A DNA stretch of 24,747 bases from Paulinella micropora (lineage: Eukaryota; Cercozoa; Imbricatea; Euglyphida), in assembly GCA_009731375.1 (NCBI GenBank), contig BJOX01000008.1:296014-320760 (forward strand). The letters run 5' to 3'. Each line of letters begins with the position of its first letter. Within the stretch, counting starts at the first letter, position 1. Shown piece after piece: positions 22,984-24,747 of the stretch. The notes beneath the pieces were generated by a model. The model did no database searches, was not told the origin of the DNA, and was given only the letters and a program-made list of their open reading frames with translations. The translations under genes were made by a program, and so were the position numbers.

Positions 22984-23280
22984 TGCCACGGCGGAGCGAG
23001 CCGTTACGCAGAAGTGCAGACGGTCGTCCTGCAACGCACTCATCACCTACATACATGCAGCGCACAGTTTGTATGTATGTATGTATGTAGATAGACCCAT
23101 CCTTGTAGCTCCAGGTGGTGCGCTACGCTGTAAATCGCACCCTACACACACAAGCCAACAGTAAACAGATATGTGTATGCATCTTTATACACTACACTGT
23201 AAATCACACCCTTCACCCAGGGAGGGGCGGGGGGCGGGGGGGGGGGGAGAGGCAGACAGAGAGGTAGGGGCAGAGGTAGA
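22984..23280. other. Complex segment with short GTAT and G-rich tracts
   Basis: Contains (GTAT)5 at 23070-23090 and a G-rich run at 23221-23248. TAAATC-CACCCT recurs at about 23131 and 23199. No gene recognised. Confidence 0.5.
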
Positions 23281-23316
23281 GAAGAGAGATAGAGATAGAG
23301 ATAGATAGATAGATAG

Positions 23317-23350
<34 letters not shown>

Positions 23351-23461
23351 GGAGAGAGAGAGAGAGAGGAGTGTATTGAAGTGTTACCTGTCCCCACTGC
23401 CGCTGCAGCTCGCGCGACAGGGCAAAACCAACCACTAGAGACAGATAGATAGGTAGATAGG

Positions 23462-23494
<33 letters not shown>

Positions 23495-23498
23495 GGAC

Positions 23499-23548
<50 letters not shown>

Positions 23549-23600
23549 GCAGATAGGCAGGTAGGTAGGTAGGTAGGTAGATAGATAGATAGATAGATGA

Positions 23601-23637
<37 letters not shown>

Positions 23638-23653
23638 CAGATAGATAGATAGA
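23280..23653. repeat. GA and GATA/GGTA microsatellites
   Basis: GATA and TA at 23285-23330, GA to 23368, a ~70-nt spacer, then GATA/GGTA arrays to the next element. Confidence 0.95.
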
Positions 23654-24085
23654 TGAGATATCGACTAATGTCAGAAAAAAGGAGCTTCTGATTTCGTCAA
23701 CCAAGGAAGTCTGTGGGTAAAGTATTAACCCGATGCCCAGCTAAGCCGTGATGTTTGCACGGAAGAAACTGATACAGGCGATACCAAACCTCCCTAGTAC
23801 CAGGCGGGGCCAGGGCTCGTTCCATAAGCGCCCCTTGCAGAACGAGCTCCCACCTCCATTACAGAGGATCCAGTAAGCAGATGGAGTTTCGAGACTGTTC
23901 GACAGTCTAGTATAAACCGACAGAGCACTGTGGGTTTTATTCCGGGCTCAACAAGCGAGAAAGGGCACCCTGAGGGAACAGGATTGTGCTTCCCGTCGCT
24001 ATTTCGGCATGTGACTTATAGGCGTATGGCTAGGCACACATGAGGCACCCCACCACGGGCCCAGCACACCCACACCATCCCCTAA
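23654..24085 (-). mobile_element. Full-length family B element
   Basis: Nearly identical to 10339-10768 and in the same orientation, with the same outer ends (GATATCGACTAATGTC and CACCATCCCCTAA). It differs by a few substitutions and single-base changes, for example GGATCCAG for GGGCCCAG and one A fewer in CCATAAAGCG. It is framed by GATA arrays. High identity implies recent activity or gene conversion. Confidence 0.9.
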
Positions 24086-24275
24086 TAGATAGATAGATAG
24101 ATAGATACCCCACATCAACGCAAACATCAATACATAATAAAATTGATTTCATGGTGTGAATGTATGGATGGATGGGTAGCAGGGTGGGTGGCTGACGGGT
24201 GGTGGGAAGATATGGAAGTATGGATGAATGCATGAATGGATGGATGGGTGCGTCGCTGAGGGTAGGTTGGTGATT
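24086..24275. repeat. Short GATA array, then GGAT-rich sequence
   Basis: GATA to 24107, a ~50-nt spacer, then ATGGATGG and GGGTGG words. Confidence 0.8.
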
Positions 24276-24747
24276 TTGGTAAGCGTGGTCTGTCTATCTG
24301 TCTGTGTGTACAAGCTATGCTGTGTGTGTGTGTGCTGTACCGTTGACTTGCGGCGGTGTCACGCCCACGAGGCGCAGTTGGGGGAAAGAGCTCACCTCCA
24401 CCGCCATGTCCTGCACAACGGACACCATTCAACCAGCTGCTGTGGATTGTTGTGAGTTCGCAGCCAGCCAACACATCAGCACATTTCCGCTATATCCTGC
24501 GTAGGCATCCCGGCAATCGGCCATACCTCCGGGAACGCTCCAGATTTCCTGGCCGATTTTCCGCGATATCATCATCGCAGGATATAGTGGAAACACGCAA
24601 CGGTGCAACAAGACAGAGCAGTTGCGAGGACGCAAAGCAAGCAGATGAATGATGGCGCTCCGTCGCGCTAGATGCTATTTTTGTGATAAACATGATGGTG
24701 ACGGTGACTGTGCGCGAGGAAGGGAGAGCGAGTGAGGTCATGCGTAT
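24276..24747. other. Complex sequence at the window end
   Basis: Non-repetitive apart from the hairpin listed separately. Open frames of 98 and 83 codons on opposite strands overlap and are unrecognised. Confidence 0.5.
24484..24593. repeat. 110-nt inverted repeat / hairpin
   Basis: Outer arms 24484-24501 and 24576-24593 match over 17 of 18 positions (TTTCCGCTATATCCTGCG against CGCAGGATATAGTGGAAA). A second nested pair, AATCGGCCA 24515-24523 and TGGCCGATT 24550-24558, lies almost on the same axis. It is a small MITE-like or structured-RNA hairpin. Confidence 0.85.

Overview
This window is a gene-poor, extremely microsatellite-rich piece of a eukaryotic nuclear genome. It has five runs of N (1456-1582, 13472-13481, 13731-13740, 15759-16664, 22612-22675). 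Roughly half or more of the readable bases are simple repeats: GATA/TATC, GTAT/ATAC, GA/TC, and pentanucleotide, AAG and ACT types. I find no convincing protein-coding gene, tRNA or rRNA. Long open frames over the repeats translate to low-complexity strings such as YLSI, MYVC or SLSL and are artefacts of the repeat. The composition fits a large invertebrate genome (mollusc- or crustacean-like) or an SSR-rich protist. The sequence alone does not settle which.

Layout. 1-1100 is ordinary non-coding DNA. 1100-13100 is a patchwork of tetranucleotide arrays carrying many short (30-150 bp) unique inserts, several of which recur. 13230-13950 is GA/GT-type repeat with two small gaps. 14048-15758 carries two adjacent dispersed elements set in TATC arrays. 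After the large gap, 16694-19600 is the only long stretch of complex sequence and includes a 354-bp foldback element. 19620-21200 is TATC repeat plus a nearly 1-kb ACCTACCTAATT-type minisatellite. 21200-24747 mixes small minisatellites, GA/TC tracts, another full-length dispersed element and a terminal complex region.

The main discovery candidate is at 14655-15456: an RNA element with the diagnostic core of a group I self-splicing intron of the IC1 type. Pairings P2, P3, P4, P5a, P5b with a GAAA loop, P8, J8/7, the P7 3' strand, P9 and P9.1 can all be drawn by eye. It sits inside a TATC microsatellite, not in rRNA. Its last ~90 nt occur again, alone and 5'-truncated, at 4945-5031 and 11529-11620 (a 30-nt tip at 9925-9954). 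These copies always end at a (TATC)n array, and a terminal hairpin shows base-pair-preserving differences between them.

A second family of about 430 bp has copies at 10339-10768, 11768-11848, 14048-14463, 20869-20913 and 23654-24085. It behaves the same way: the end next to (ATCT)n is always kept and the other end is variably lost. Together these suggest non-autonomous, RNA-mediated elements whose 3' ends are tied to GATA/TATC microsatellites, one of them carrying a group I ribozyme. No reverse transcriptase or homing endonuclease is visible here, so any mobilising enzyme would have to be encoded elsewhere.
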